From: Hofstenia miamia
Taxonomy: Eukaryota > Xenacoelomorpha > Acoela
Direction: 5' to 3'
Assembly: GCA_004352715.1 (NCBI GenBank)
Contig: SCFE01000097.1
Location: 1,335,435 to 1,399,434, forward strand
Length of the DNA: 64,000 nucleotides
The number at the start of each line of letters is the position of its first letter. Position 1 is the first letter of the stretch. Made by a program: the position numbers and the translations under genes. The notes under the pieces are model-generated. The model searched no databases and was not told the DNA's origin. It worked only from the letters and a program-made list of their open reading frames with translations. Shown in pieces: positions 1 through 11,097 of the stretch.

Positions 1-401
1 TACAAATCATTTCTACATTCTCATTGTATAATAAATAGTATTATTAAATTTATTAAACTAGCGATTACTTTATTTCAATCATCCTTCCCTCATGCTAAAT
101 TTGAATGTCAATTGCATGTTAAATTAATAGCTAGGTAAAACATTGACATTTATCAGTTTAGAGAATACTATAGATATTTACCTATTTACAAAGAAGATGT
201 AGGAGTTTAAATTTTTTATATTAAAACTAATGTTTATGAAATGTAATAATTTATCAAACATATTAACGTAAAACTAGTACATGTAGAAAAAGAGTGAAAG
301 CAAAACTATACATTTTCTATTTATTAAACTGTAATACAATACGTTTTGCAATAGCACTGTTCCCAATCCCAATGTCATCATTGAGGAAAAGTTTTTTAAT
401 G
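1..401. other. AT-rich sequence, no feature recognised
   Basis: No convincing coding frame, splice-flanked exon or terminal repeat was seen. The sequence leads into the minisatellite that begins near 402. Confidence 0.5.
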
Positions 402-560
402 TAAATCGCAAAAGTAAAAAAACGTCAGAATAAAAATGTAAGTCACAATCATGGAAAAACTTCAGAAAGAAATGTAAGTCACAAAAGTGAAAAAACTATG
501 GAAAAGAAATATAAGTCACAAAAGTGAAAAAACGTCGGAAAAAATGTAAGTCTACAAACT
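402..560. repeat. Degenerate ~40-bp minisatellite
   Basis: Units contain 'aaatgtaagtcacaaaagtg' followed by 'aaaaaacgtcgg' or variants, repeated about four times with small changes. The same motif returns at 1203-1310, so the array belongs to a larger duplicated segment. No coding potential is seen. Confidence 0.7.
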
Positions 561-720
561 TGGAAAAGTCATATACCAGTTATTTATTTAATTCTTAATA
601 TAAAAGACACCAATAAAATTTTAAAATGTAAGCAATTTCTTACAATATAAAATAAATATTTTTAAACATTTTGTATATATGTGTATAAATAAACGTTAAC
701 AACCAATATTCATGACATCT
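508..720 (+). repeat. Direct repeat, copy A
   Basis: The segment with 'ggaaaagtcatataccag', 'ataaaagacaccaataaaat' and 'gtaagcaatttctta' is found again at about 1200-1450 in the same orientation with only scattered differences. It begins inside the minisatellite and ends near 'aataaacgttaacaacca'. It may be part of an unidentified mobile element. Confidence 0.75.
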
Positions 721-1199
721 AATTGATTTGTTTTTGAAATGGCGTTATGTATTCATTTGTGATTATCAAAATTTACTCATTGACTGAAGAAAAATGTGAA
801 TGTTAACGCTTTCTCAATAATTATAAAGTTTTTATTTTAAATTCATGAACTATTAAGCAACTGCAAGTACTTTAACAATCATTGATTTGTAGAATGTCTT
901 AAAATGTATATTTACATGTGATATTAAATAATAAAACCATTCATTCTTTAAAATACGAATATAAAATCTGAATTTACAACAAAGATTAGTCATATTTATA
1001 TGTATGTACGTTTTTCTTACTCGTTCTTGAAAGTTTATACTAATAGCATCATGAAATTTTTATTTTGTTCAATGATAAAAAAATATCTAAAATTTTACCA
1101 CAACATTCAGTTTTTACAATTTCTTTGACTTATTTGATCAGTTGATTTCCTGCATACATATTGAAAAATTAAATGTATATCAGTACTGAAACAAAGGAT

Positions 1200-1450
1200 T
1201 GACGGTGAAAAAAATGTAAGGCTACAAACGTGGAAAAGCCATAGGCCATGTAAACTCAAGGAAAGGAAAAACGTCTGAAAAAAATTTAAGTCTACAAATG
1301 TGGAAAAGGCATATACCAGGTATTTATTTAATTTTTAATATAAAAGACACCAATAAAATTTTGAAATGTAAGCAATTTCTTATAATATAAAAAAAATATT
1401 TTTAAATGGTTTGTATATATGTGTATCAATAAATGTTAATAACCAATTTA
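1200..1450 (+). repeat. Direct repeat, copy B
   Basis: Second copy of the segment at 508-720. It again has a short minisatellite stretch followed by 'ataaaagacaccaataaaat' and 'gtatatatgtgtatcaataa'. The sequence between the two copies (720-1200) shows no feature I can name. Confidence 0.75.
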
Positions 1451-1784
1451 TGACATTAATAACAAGACATGTTATCAACAATGTTGAAACGTTTCATATA
1501 AAAATTCCTGCTTGCAAATATTTTATTCTTGAATTCAATGAGAAATACGGATTGAAAAAATATTTATTTCATTTGTACCAGAGATGGTGATTGATAAATC
1601 GTTTTACTTTTATTAACATTTTTGTTTTGTAACATCTTTCATTTACATAATTGTATAAATTGGGAAAAATATGTTGTAATAATAATTGAGATTGTTTTCC
1701 AACTTGTGAAAAAATTCTAGTTTTATATGATTTGTAAGTGTTTTATTTAATTGGTAAAGTGATTTGTATTTCATGTTTGATAAA

Positions 1785-2361
1785 TAACAATTTTTATGAT
1801 TGGATACATTTTGACATTTGAATAGATAAAAAATTACGTACAGCAGCCTAATGGAATTTTATATGGTTGTACTCTGTTTATAATTTGTTACATTTTGACA
1901 TTTGAACAATAGCCCTAGATAAACTATGTTGACATTATTAAAGCATGCAACTTTATACATAGAGCGGATTAACAGAATTTCACATTGATAAAAGAATTAC
2001 CCTGAAAGATTTCAAACTTTTTGGTAAGCTATTTTTATAATTAAATCTCAGATATTGTTTTGATTCTTAATGCTTTTTTAGCAATATTATTTCTAGTTAG
2101 TTTTACAGATATTTCTTTTAAAAACATATCAATTTTATTTTAATGAATTGCTCGAATTTGCAGTCTGATGTTAAATTACTTATATACTTTATCATAAATA
2201 GAAACGTCATTTGTTTGTTAATACACATTTTTAATTGAATTTGTTTAAAATTTTAATTGTAATGTGTTTTATACTGTGATCTATCACCTCATTTGACTTG
2301 TATATTAATCATTAATTTAGATACTACCATGTGAAATTCATAATATGCAAATACACATTGC
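1785..2361 (+). repeat. Long inverted repeat, left arm
   Basis: This arm matches the reverse complement of about 3935-4560 along its whole length with many substitutions and small indels. Examples are 'gaaagatttcaaactttttg', 'aatctcagatattgttttg', 'aatttgcagtctgatg' and 'aaatacacattgc'. It is cut off by the N gap at 2362. Arms this long around a repeat core suggest a foldback-type or long-TIR transposon. No transposase is visible inside. Confidence 0.75.
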
Positions 2362-2982
2362 NNNNNNNNNNNNNNNNNNNNNNNNNNNNNNNNNNNNNNN
2401 NNNNNNNNNNNNNNNNNNNNNNNNNNNNNNNNNNNNNNNNNNNNNNNNNNNNNNNNNNNNNNNNNNNNNNNNNNNNNNNNNNNNNNNNNNNNNNNNNNNN
2501 NNNNNNNNNNNNNNNNNNNNNNNNNNNNNNNNNNNNNNNNNNNNNNNNNNNNNNNNNNNNNNNNNNNNNNNNNNNNNNNNNNNNNNNNNNNNNNNNNNNN
2601 NNNNNNNNNNNNNNNNNNNNNNNNNNNNNNNNNNNNNNNNNNNNNNNNNNNNNNNNNNNNNNNNNNNNNNNNNNNNNNNNNNNNNNNNNNNNNNNNNNNN
2701 NNNNNNNNNNNNNNNNNNNNNNNNNNNNNNNNNNNNNNNNNNNNNNNNNNNNNNNNNNNNNNNNNNNNNNNNNNNNNNNNNNNNNNNNNNNNNNNNNNNN
2801 NNNNNNNNNNNNNNNNNNNNNNNNNNNNNNNNNNNNNNNNNNNNNNNNNNNNNNNNNNNNNNNNNNNNNNNNNNNNNNNNNNNNNNNNNNNNNNNNNNNN
2901 NNNNNNNNNNNNNNNNNNNNNNNNNNNNNNNNNNNNNNNNNNNNNNNNNNNNNNNNNNNNNNNNNNNNNNNNNNNNNNNNNN
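2362..2982. other. Assembly gap (621 N)
   Basis: Run of N between the left inverted-repeat arm and the CpG-rich repeat block. Confidence 0.99.
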
Positions 2983-3064
2983 ACATCTTCAAATTCCAAC
3001 TCAATTTACTTTGATAGTGTTGTCAGGTTCTCTGTTCATTGTGTCAAGAAGCATTGACTAGTAT

Positions 3065-3640
3065 TAAGAGCCCGAGACGAGGTGTCACTTTTTTCTGATT
3101 GGTGGAGAGGTGGGTTGAAGCCTGTTACACTTTTTTCTGATTGGCCGAGAGGGGTGGCCTTTGACCTGAGACGTCGTAGATATTGCTGGGGGTGTTTTAC
3201 TGATGTCATAATGTACTTTTACTAGTTTTTGTGTTATTTATGTGGCCTAATTTAGTTTACATTTTTTTTACTTTCCCAAATTAACTTACTTTACATGTAT
3301 AAATTTCCCACATTAACTAACTTTACATTTTTACTTTCCCACATTAACTTACATTTTTTTAGTTTTACTTTCCCCACATTAACTTTACATTTTTTACTTT
3401 CCCACATTAACTAACTTTACATTTTTTACTTTCCCACATTACCTTACATTTTTTTAGTTTTACTTTCCCACATTACCTTACATTTTTTTAGTTTTACTTT
3501 CCCACATTAACTTAATTACATGTATTACTTTCCCACATTAAATTACTTTACATGTATTACTTTCCCACTTTACATACTTGTTTAAAAAGTGGAATCGAAA
3601 AATATTTCCAAGTAAAAATAATTTACATACTTGTTTAAAA
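3065..3640 (+). repeat. CpG-rich repeat block with minisatellite tail, copy 1
   Basis: The first ~170 bp is GC-richer and contains 'cacttttttctgattgg' twice, 'cctttgacctgagacgtcg' and 'ggggtgttttactga'. It then passes into an imperfect 30-40 bp minisatellite whose core is 'actttcccacattaac' plus 'ttacatttttttag'. The same order recurs at 7545-8115. The two closely spaced ATTGG (inverted CCAAT) motifs resemble a small promoter or transposon end. That reading is inference. Confidence 0.8.
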
Positions 3641-3648
3641 AGCGTTCG

Positions 3649-3870
3649 TGGTAAAACCCACATACGTGTTTAAGACAAGACAAAAATGTAATTTATTCTA
3701 CACTTTGCTTATAATGATCATATATATCNNNNNNNNAAAAATATTTCCAAGTAAAAATAAATATTAATAATAATATTTAATAAACATATGTGGTAAAACC
3801 CACATACGTGTTTAAGACAAGACAAAAATGTAATTTATTCTACACTTTGCTTATAATGCCATATATATCA
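3649..3870 (+). repeat. Direct duplication around an 8-N gap
   Basis: The stretch starting 'gtggtaaaacccacatacg' and running to 'cactttgcttataatg' occurs at about 3649-3718 and again at about 3790-3858, with an 8-N gap at 3729-3736 between them. The closeness of the copies and the tiny gap suggest two overlapping contig ends that were not merged, though a true tandem duplication is possible. Confidence 0.7.
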
Positions 3871-3934
3871 TACTTTTAATTTTCTCTATTGTGTTAGTTT
3901 ATCATCATTGTTGAGATGGCAATGTTTAAGAAAC

Positions 3935-4560
3935 AAACGCAATGTGTATTTACACATTTCACACAGTCGCATCTAAATTAATGGTTAATAAACAAGTTGT
4001 TATTAAAAACGAGATGACATTTACGATAAAAAACACATGACAATTACTCATTTAAACAAATTCAATTAAAAATTATAAAACAAACAATGCTTCTATTTAT
4101 GATAAAGTCTATAATAAACTTGGCATCAGACTGCAAATTCGCAGCAATTTATTAAAATAAAATTGATTATGTTTTTAAAAGAAATATTGGTAAAACTAAC
4201 TAGAGATCATATTGCAAAAAGTGTTAAGAAGCAAAACAATATCTGAGATTGAATTATAAAAATAGTTTACCAAAAAGTTTGAAATCTTTCAGAGTCATTG
4301 TCTTTGTTTTAACAATGTGAATTTCCAGTATGCCAGCTGTGTATATTGATATGTGTAGAAAGTTATATGCTTCATAGACAATGTCAATATAGTTTATCTA
4401 TGGCCATTGTTAGACTGTCAGAATGTAAAAAACTATAAACACAGTAAAATTCCATTATACTGCTGTGTGTACAATCTCTCTACAGATAAATTGTAATTGG
4501 TTATCTATTGTTCAAATGTTGAAAGTGTCCAATCGTATTCTTGCATTTGCCATAATTGTT
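3935..4560 (-). repeat. Long inverted repeat, right arm
   Basis: Reverse complement of 1785-2361. Together the arms enclose the N gap, the CpG-rich repeat block and the duplicated segment, giving a structure about 2.8 kb across. Divergence between arms is visible throughout, so this is an old structure rather than an assembly echo. Confidence 0.75.
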
Positions 4561-4667
4561 AATATTACTGTATATTAATTCATATTGTTCCATTTCAAAA
4601 TCCTTGAGCATATTTTAATTATGAGCAAATAATTTATATTTATTCCCTAAAGTAATGAATTATGACT

Positions 4668-5115
4668 CCGAAATTTCTTATTTTGTCATATATCTTGATC
4701 TTAGCAAGGCTTTTGATTGTGATCAACATTATATCCTTATTAAAAAAACAGATGTGTTGGTGTTGGAGCTCTTCTTATTCGTCTAATATAACTCACTGTC
4801 GGACAGCTCTTCATAGACTAGTGATGTTCCTCAAGGATCAATGTTGGGCCAACTATAGCTTAGTTTATTTTATTTATTAATGATATCTCAGTACATTTAG
4901 TCAGCGAACGTTAATTATGTGTTGATACAGTACTAAAAGTAATATTGTTGAATGATCTGCAAATGTTGATAACTGGTGTCCAAATGGGATGTCTTTAAAT
5001 AATAAAAAGTTGAAATATCTGCAAACACCTCACGACTAAATTTGTTCTAGTAATGTATTTGCCTTTCCTGAAGTAGAGGTTTTTAAAGATCTCAGAATTT
5101 ACTTTAAACACAACC
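4668..5115 (+). pseudogene. Non-LTR retrotransposon reverse transcriptase remnant
   Basis: Short frames carry diagnostic reverse transcriptase motifs in the right order. 'LDLSKAFDCDQHYILIKK' (near 4693) is the motif holding the first catalytic Asp. 'DVPQGSMLGQL' (near 4823) corresponds to the VPQGSxLGP block. 'VEVFKDLRIYF' (near 5075) matches the post-catalytic VKFLGV-type block. Stops and frame changes separate them, and the catalytic YADD is not cleanly readable. This is a dead fragment of a LINE of the CR1/jockey kind. Clade assignment is uncertain. Confidence 0.8.
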
Positions 5116-5289
5116 AAGGACAACTAAATAGAAAGGACGTCCAATTGCAGCACAGTAGAAAATAATTGAGAGGCCATTACAAATCAAGCGTAAAGAAAAT
5201 CCCTGTGACATTCAACATCAAATCTAATTGGATAATAATTTTATGTGTACTGATGAGAGCATTACTCATTTGCTTAATACACTGCTGTA

Positions 5290-5430
5290 ATGCATAATAA
5301 ATGTTGCGTATTTGCTTGTGAAACAAATTATTCAAAGCAAAGAAAAGATCCTAATGTACATGTGTATCGTTTTCCCACTGATCCTGATTTACACCAATGA
5401 TGGATTTCTAAAATACCAAATATTCTTCCA
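5290..5430 (+). pseudogene. THAP zinc finger, first exon, of a P-element-like transposase gene
   Basis: From the ATG at 5290 the frame reads MHNKCCVFACETNYSKQRK and on to VHVYRFPTDPDLHQ, a typical THAP start with C-x4-C (residues 5 and 10). A TGA at 5398-5400 sits where THAP domains often have Arg before the conserved Trp, and reading CGA there would restore it. The exon ends at 5430 in front of GTAAGT, a strong splice donor, in phase 0. THAP domains are the DNA-binding head of P-element-type transposases and of host THAP proteins. The downstream transposase core makes the transposon reading preferable. Confidence 0.8.
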
Positions 5431-5657
5431 GTAAGTGTTCATATATTTAATTTACGAAAGTTTTACAGATCACTGTGTATTTTTTACTTTATAAAATAGT
5501 TAAAATTTATGTACATTATAACTCTCGCCACGACTAATGCATTTGCTGTTACATTTCACTAATTAGAATTACGTTATTGTTGCAAAAATTAATAAAACAA
5601 GAGTAGTAAATATAGTAGTCTAGCATGAGTATCAGGAAATTAATTAACGTATTTTAG

Positions 5658-5735
5658 AAAATCACACCCAATTTGGTGGTTTGCTCAAAACACTGGCCAA
5701 GTGATGCACCGAAATATCGAAAGAAAGGCTACTCC
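5658..5735 (+). pseudogene. THAP zinc finger, second exon
   Basis: A splice acceptor 'gtattttag' ends at 5657. The phase-0 frame then reads KITPNLVVCSKHWPSDAPKY, supplying the C-x2-H half of the C2CH zinc site. About 45 residues separate it from the second Cys of the first exon, within the family range. The frame meets a TAG shortly after 'GYSLAC'. The transposase core begins immediately downstream in another frame, so the part normally lying between THAP and core is missing. Confidence 0.75.
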
Positions 5736-5740
5736 TTGGC

Positions 5741-6990
5741 GTGTTAGAAATCCTGCAAATAGTGAGCAATGAATTCTTTTTACTCTATGATTTTGTTCAT
5801 ATCTTTAAAAATATACGAAACAATATAATTACTGAAAAGAACAAATGTTTGGAATGTAATATGGATGGAACTTTTATTATTGGAAAGTGGAATGATCTTG
5901 TAAGTGTTTACATGAAAGAAAAAGAAGCTACTATTCGTCGCACAAACCTTTCATACCAAGTTTTGTTTCCGCAGACACTGGAAAGACAAAATGTTAGGCG
6001 CGCACTTATACCATTTGAGGACAAAACTATTTCTGCTCTAAAAGAAGACGGTTTTTCGGATTCAGCTCTCTTCTTTGAGCATTTTGGAAAAGTATGGAAA
6101 TTTGTGAATGTGAAACGACCGCTATCCAATTATATACTTTTAGATGCTAATAGATCCGTTGTAACATCTGATAATGACAATCGATTTGCACATGCTTCAT
6201 TATTGGCAAATGGTTGCTTAAGTGCGAGAAATTCTATTAGGCATCATTGCTTAACAAAAGACACTGCTGATGCATTCCACTTTTCAATTAACAGTATCAG
6301 ATGTATTTCTAAGAGATTACTGGATGATGGAATGACATATGTTCTTCTAGGAGAATTTCAAAATGATCGTTTAGAAGCTGAATTTGGTCGTATACGCCAA
6401 ATGAGTGGTGGTTCATACTACATTGCTCTTGAGCAAATAAAATCTTTGATTTCTTTATTGCACTTAGAATTATTTAAAAAATTGGGAATCACTCTAATGA
6501 AAAATGAAATGTCTAATTGTTGCAACAATCCTCTAACAGAATCAGAAAAAAACTTAATTGATGAACTTATTACTTCTGAAATTCAATTTACTCACGAGAT
6601 TGAAACATCCATTATTTTATATATGTGGATATATTTCTTTCCGAGAAAATTTAGACAATTCGAATGTTGTCGCTCTTGAATGTTCTTCATTTTTTAAAAA
6701 TTTAGATTGAGGTGGACTACATGTTCCAGGAGAAGAGTTTTATCATTTTGCTTGTTATTGTTTTCAATATCACGAGCTTTATGTTGGTAGGCATGGCAAT
6801 TGCAGATGTGCATTAGTCAAGGCTTTCCAATGTATTTTCGACTTTGGTGACTTTCAGTTTGAATTTAAAAAAAGGTTCTTTTCCATTTGGCTAATACATT
6901 TTTTAAGGGTTTTGTTCGTAAATTTAATGACATTTTGTTAAATAACGAAAAGGTTTTGTGTGAAAGAAGAAAGCGAAAGCTTAGTAGTGA
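5741..6990 (+). pseudogene. P-element/THAP9-like transposase core, frameshifted
   Basis: The open frame 5741-6679 encodes the C-terminal half of a P-element/THAP9-type transposase. It contains 'LLYDFVHIFKNIRNNI' near its start, 'SALFFEHFGKVWKFVNVKRP' (about residues 104-123) and the hallmark 'DRLEAEFGRIRQMSGG' (about residues 209-224), which matches the LExxFGxIRxxGG block. Near 6622 the family continuation shifts frame ('CGYISFRENLDNS'). It then runs through a TGA at 6706-6708 into 'GGLHVPGEEFYHFACYCFQ', the usual SRGGL..P tail block. There is no Met start (the frame opens at GTG) and the first part of the catalytic domain is absent. It is therefore a deleted, mutated copy unlikely to make active transposase. 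Terminal repeats were not identified. Confidence 0.85.
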
Positions 6991-7544
6991 ATAAAATGTA
7001 TGATTTTGTTGTTTTGTGTAACTAAATGATAAAGCATGCTTGTAAAATGAATGGCCTCTGAATTATTTCACACTATTTGTTGTAGTTGCGTCCTTTCTAT
7101 TTAGTTGTCCTTGACACAAATTATCTTGGTCCTATCATATTACTATGCGTCTTTGTAAAGCAAATAAATTCTCATGTTAGTGAAAAAATATTTCTTTTAA
7201 CACATGCATTAATTCAAAACTTTCAATTTATAACCTATGGTGCTGTTCACTCTTCTGTTTGGTTCTCAAATTTGGCACCCCTCTCAAACAGAACTGGCAT
7301 CTCAGAGACATTTCAAATTCAAAGTAAGTGCAATTTTTGGATTAATTCTAGTAAAGGTAAATTATCATATCACCAATGTTTACTTGTCGGGAAAATACGA
7401 CTAGAATGTTTGATTTCTTTTCGTTTCACATTCCTCTCAGGAAATGGAGTTCTTCCAACGTGGTTTCATCACAAAATAAGTATAAACGAACCGAAAGTTT
7501 TGTAGAATCGTCGATAAGTTCTGGTTTCCTTGTATGTAGATGCC
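6991..7544. other. AT-rich stretch between the P-like core and repeat block
   Basis: A 139-codon frame at 7086-7505 has no recognisable motif and begins at a non-ATG codon. I regard it as chance. Confidence 0.4.
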
Positions 7545-8115
7545 CTAATAGTAGTAGAAGGGAGTCGTACCCCTTCTCACTTTTTTCTGATTGGTCGAGA
7601 GGTGGAGTCCAGGAGGTTCCACTTTTTGCTGATTGGTCGAGAGGGGTGGCCTTTGACCTGAGACGTCGTGGATATTGCCGGGGGGTGTTTTACTGACGTC
7701 ATGGATGTAATTTTACTAGTTTTTGTGTTATTTATGTGACCTAATTTAGTTTGCATTTTTTTACTTTTTACTTTCCCACATAATTACATTTCTTAATTTC
7801 CCACATTACCTTACATTTTTTTAGTTTTACTTTCCCACATTAACTTACATTTTTTAATTTCCCACATTACCTTACATTTTTTTAGTTTTTACTTTCCCAC
7901 ATTAACTTACATTTTTTAATTTCCCACATTACCTTACATTTTTTTAGTTTTACTTTCCCACATAATTACATGTATTACATTACCTTACATGTATTAATTT
8001 CCCACATTTACATACCTGTTTAAAAAGTGGAATCGAAAAATATTTGCAAGTAAAAATAATTTACATACTTGTTTAAAAAGTGGAATCGAAAAAATGTTTC
8101 CAAGTAAAAATAAAT
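7545..8115 (+). repeat. CpG-rich repeat block with minisatellite tail, copy 2
   Basis: Same order as 3065-3640: 'cacttttttctgattgg' and a close variant, 'cctttgacctgagacgtcg', 'gggtgttttactgacgtcat', then the 'actttcccacattaac' minisatellite, and finally 'aaaaagtggaatcgaaaaa' twice. It lies 4.5 kb downstream of copy 1 in the same orientation, with the P-like gene between them. Whether the two blocks are ends of one element or independent insertions is not settled. Confidence 0.8.
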
Positions 8116-8628
8116 ATAAATACATGCTTCCACAGACGCATACTCTCGCCATACAGAGAAAACGAACATTTATAAAAAATAAATTTATTTACAAAGAAAA
8201 TATGAAAAACACTACTAAATGATAAAGTTCATATAGCGAATTTAATCTACAGTTGAATGATAATATTCGTCATGACTTCATTGTTGGATGAGAGTGGTGG
8301 AGAAAACATTCACAAGAATACTCTAAGATAGAAGTTCTTCTAATAATGTTAGTTGACAATGCTAAAACATTCAATTAATACAATAAAAACAGAAATTAAA
8401 ATAATGACAGCAGTTTTAATCTTTACATACACAACAAATATAATATAATATATTATATGTAAACAATCGTAACAATGAAAAACAATATGTACTATTATAA
8501 TGTAAAAGAATGCTTACCAAATAATTTTGTAGTTTTATCACAGCATTGCAAGTGTATTGGCACATGATGATTTCCGCAGATAGTGTCTAAATTATACAAG
8601 TCATTTACAAAAAAATGATTAAACATGC

Positions 8629-8778
8629 CCACTAAATTATAGGCCTATTTCAATCACGACCCCAATAAGTAAAGTTTTTGAAAGACTAATATTCAATCAA
8701 ATGTTCGAGCATATTAAAAAACATAATCGGCTCTCTGCAACCCAATTTGGATTTAGAAGAAGTTTTTCAACAAATGAT
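8629..8778 (+). pseudogene. LINE reverse transcriptase fragment
   Basis: The frame reads PLNYRPISITTPISKVFERL then 'RLSATQFGFRRSFSTND'. These are the conserved NYRPISLL..xSKxxE and QxGFRxxxST blocks of non-LTR reverse transcriptases. The frame is intact up to the N gap at 8779, so the catalytic part may be inside the gap. Upstream in the same frame a stop occurs within about 20 bp. Confidence 0.85.
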
Positions 8779-9778
8779 NNNNNNNNNNNNNNNNNNNNNN
8801 NNNNNNNNNNNNNNNNNNNNNNNNNNNNNNNNNNNNNNNNNNNNNNNNNNNNNNNNNNNNNNNNNNNNNNNNNNNNNNNNNNNNNNNNNNNNNNNNNNNN
8901 NNNNNNNNNNNNNNNNNNNNNNNNNNNNNNNNNNNNNNNNNNNNNNNNNNNNNNNNNNNNNNNNNNNNNNNNNNNNNNNNNNNNNNNNNNNNNNNNNNNN
9001 NNNNNNNNNNNNNNNNNNNNNNNNNNNNNNNNNNNNNNNNNNNNNNNNNNNNNNNNNNNNNNNNNNNNNNNNNNNNNNNNNNNNNNNNNNNNNNNNNNNN
9101 NNNNNNNNNNNNNNNNNNNNNNNNNNNNNNNNNNNNNNNNNNNNNNNNNNNNNNNNNNNNNNNNNNNNNNNNNNNNNNNNNNNNNNNNNNNNNNNNNNNN
9201 NNNNNNNNNNNNNNNNNNNNNNNNNNNNNNNNNNNNNNNNNNNNNNNNNNNNNNNNNNNNNNNNNNNNNNNNNNNNNNNNNNNNNNNNNNNNNNNNNNNN
9301 NNNNNNNNNNNNNNNNNNNNNNNNNNNNNNNNNNNNNNNNNNNNNNNNNNNNNNNNNNNNNNNNNNNNNNNNNNNNNNNNNNNNNNNNNNNNNNNNNNNN
9401 NNNNNNNNNNNNNNNNNNNNNNNNNNNNNNNNNNNNNNNNNNNNNNNNNNNNNNNNNNNNNNNNNNNNNNNNNNNNNNNNNNNNNNNNNNNNNNNNNNNN
9501 NNNNNNNNNNNNNNNNNNNNNNNNNNNNNNNNNNNNNNNNNNNNNNNNNNNNNNNNNNNNNNNNNNNNNNNNNNNNNNNNNNNNNNNNNNNNNNNNNNNN
9601 NNNNNNNNNNNNNNNNNNNNNNNNNNNNNNNNNNNNNNNNNNNNNNNNNNNNNNNNNNNNNNNNNNNNNNNNNNNNNNNNNNNNNNNNNNNNNNNNNNNN
9701 NNNNNNNNNNNNNNNNNNNNNNNNNNNNNNNNNNNNNNNNNNNNNNNNNNNNNNNNNNNNNNNNNNNNNNNNNNNNNN
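8779..9778. other. Assembly gap (1000 N)
   Basis: Exactly 1000 N, a round number that usually marks a gap of estimated or unknown size. Confidence 0.99.
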
Positions 9779-9820
9779 ATATTGATGAATCAGCAGAGGA
9801 CAAAATGTCAGTTTGTGACT

Positions 9821-10033
9821 TCAAGTCTTCCCTATATACACTACTGAAGCTAGGATATTGTTTTTGAAATTATTAAGTTTTTCTTCAGTTCGTTGCTCTT
9901 GTTCTAAGAGTCTGTTGTCAATGCATTCTATAGAAACTGATTGTGTATCAAGAGGCGGACTTGCAGGTGTGGGAGTCAGGTACTGATAATTTTCTGTGCA
10001 GTTTGAGGAAGATTTCAATAAGTTCGGCCTTTT
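9821..10033 (-). pseudogene. Possible coding fragment with a charged helical tail
   Basis: The minus frame reads a Ser/Thr/Pro-rich stretch ('YLTPTPASPPLDTQ') followed by 'DNRLLEQEQRTEEKLNNFKN', a charged segment likely to form a helix or coiled coil. Such tails follow MADF or Myb-like domains in transposon accessory proteins, but no domain is visible here, so that identity is only a guess. The upstream frame is broken by stops near 10060. Confidence 0.3.
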
Positions 10034-10552
10034 TGAGGGTGTTTAAGTATGACGTTGTAAATTCAATAGACATTTTTCTTCTAATCATTAACATGAAGGG
10101 AGAGAGTTTGGTGTTACCTTAGTCAAGAGAGTGATTGGGTACATGGAAATAATGTAATCATTTTAATGTTGCTTAATGTATAATTTTTTCGAGATTTTTA
10201 GTTGGTTTATTAAACATGAGAATAACTTACTTTTAAGTAATATAACCAATTTCTTTTTTGGTTCAAGCACTAAAAATGTGTTGGAGTACTTTTCTAAGTT
10301 TTTGAATTTATGCTTATTGAGTTATTTTCTTTCATACAAGAAATACATCTAAACAAATTTTTCTTTATAAAGTCAACTGAGATAAAGTAATTAACTTCTT
10401 CAAAGTTGCGTTCTTTACACTTTCTTTGATCACCATCTAGCATCACCAGAATATCAGAGCAGGGAGTACCTAAGTAATTTGATCCGTATGACGTGCCAGC
10501 AATCACTGGTAATAACCATTTATCAGCATTTGAGCAAGTAATTCGATTATAC

Positions 10553-10929
10553 CAGGGGTGTCCAACGTTTTCCAGCGGAGGGCCACATTGCTGAATATTT
10601 AAAGCTTCTCGGGCCAAGGTTCTAAATTATTTATTTTACCAAAATACATGCAATGTAAATAAACAGTAAATTATAATTAAAAAATGTTATTTATTCAGTA
10701 CATAATTACAATGCATATAGTATCAGCAACAATCAACATGTTTTTTAACTTCGATCAATGGGGGAAATATGTAATTGTTTCATTTCTGACAAAATTTTGT
10801 CCAACTGAGGTTCAAAATGAGTGGTTCCAATAAGGCCTGTCTTTCGAAATTTGTTTTATAATTTTCAAGAAGGATTAAAATCCTTGGCGGGCCGGATCCG
10901 GCCCGCGGGCCGTATTCTGGAGACCCCTG
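10553..10929. mobile_element. hAT-type MITE, 377 bp
   Basis: It begins 'caggggtgtccaacg' and ends 'ttctggagacccctg', imperfect inverted ends of the CAGGGGTxTCC type, with GC-rich 'gggccacattgctg' and 'ggcccgcgggccg' just inside. The flanking 8-mers gattatac (10545-10552) and tattagac (10930-10937) agree at 6 of 8 positions, as expected for an aged hAT target-site duplication. No transposase is encoded. A short frame on the minus strand overlaps its left end by chance. Confidence 0.8.
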
Positions 10930-11097
10930 TATTAGACCATACAAGATAATAATACACATTACACTGCATTAGCGAGAAGTTAGAGTAAACATTAACAATC
11001 GTAATTTGAGTGTGGGCATTGCAAACAAGTGTGAGTAGAAATGTTTTGAGAATCCGAATTACATGCCTCACGCCGAAGCTGAAATAGCAATTAACAG

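Noticed and set aside
2289-3061. Several frames crossing the N gap on both strands
   Set aside because: They consist almost entirely of unknown residues translated from N. The same applies to frames over the gaps at 8779, 28150, 43011 and 50707.
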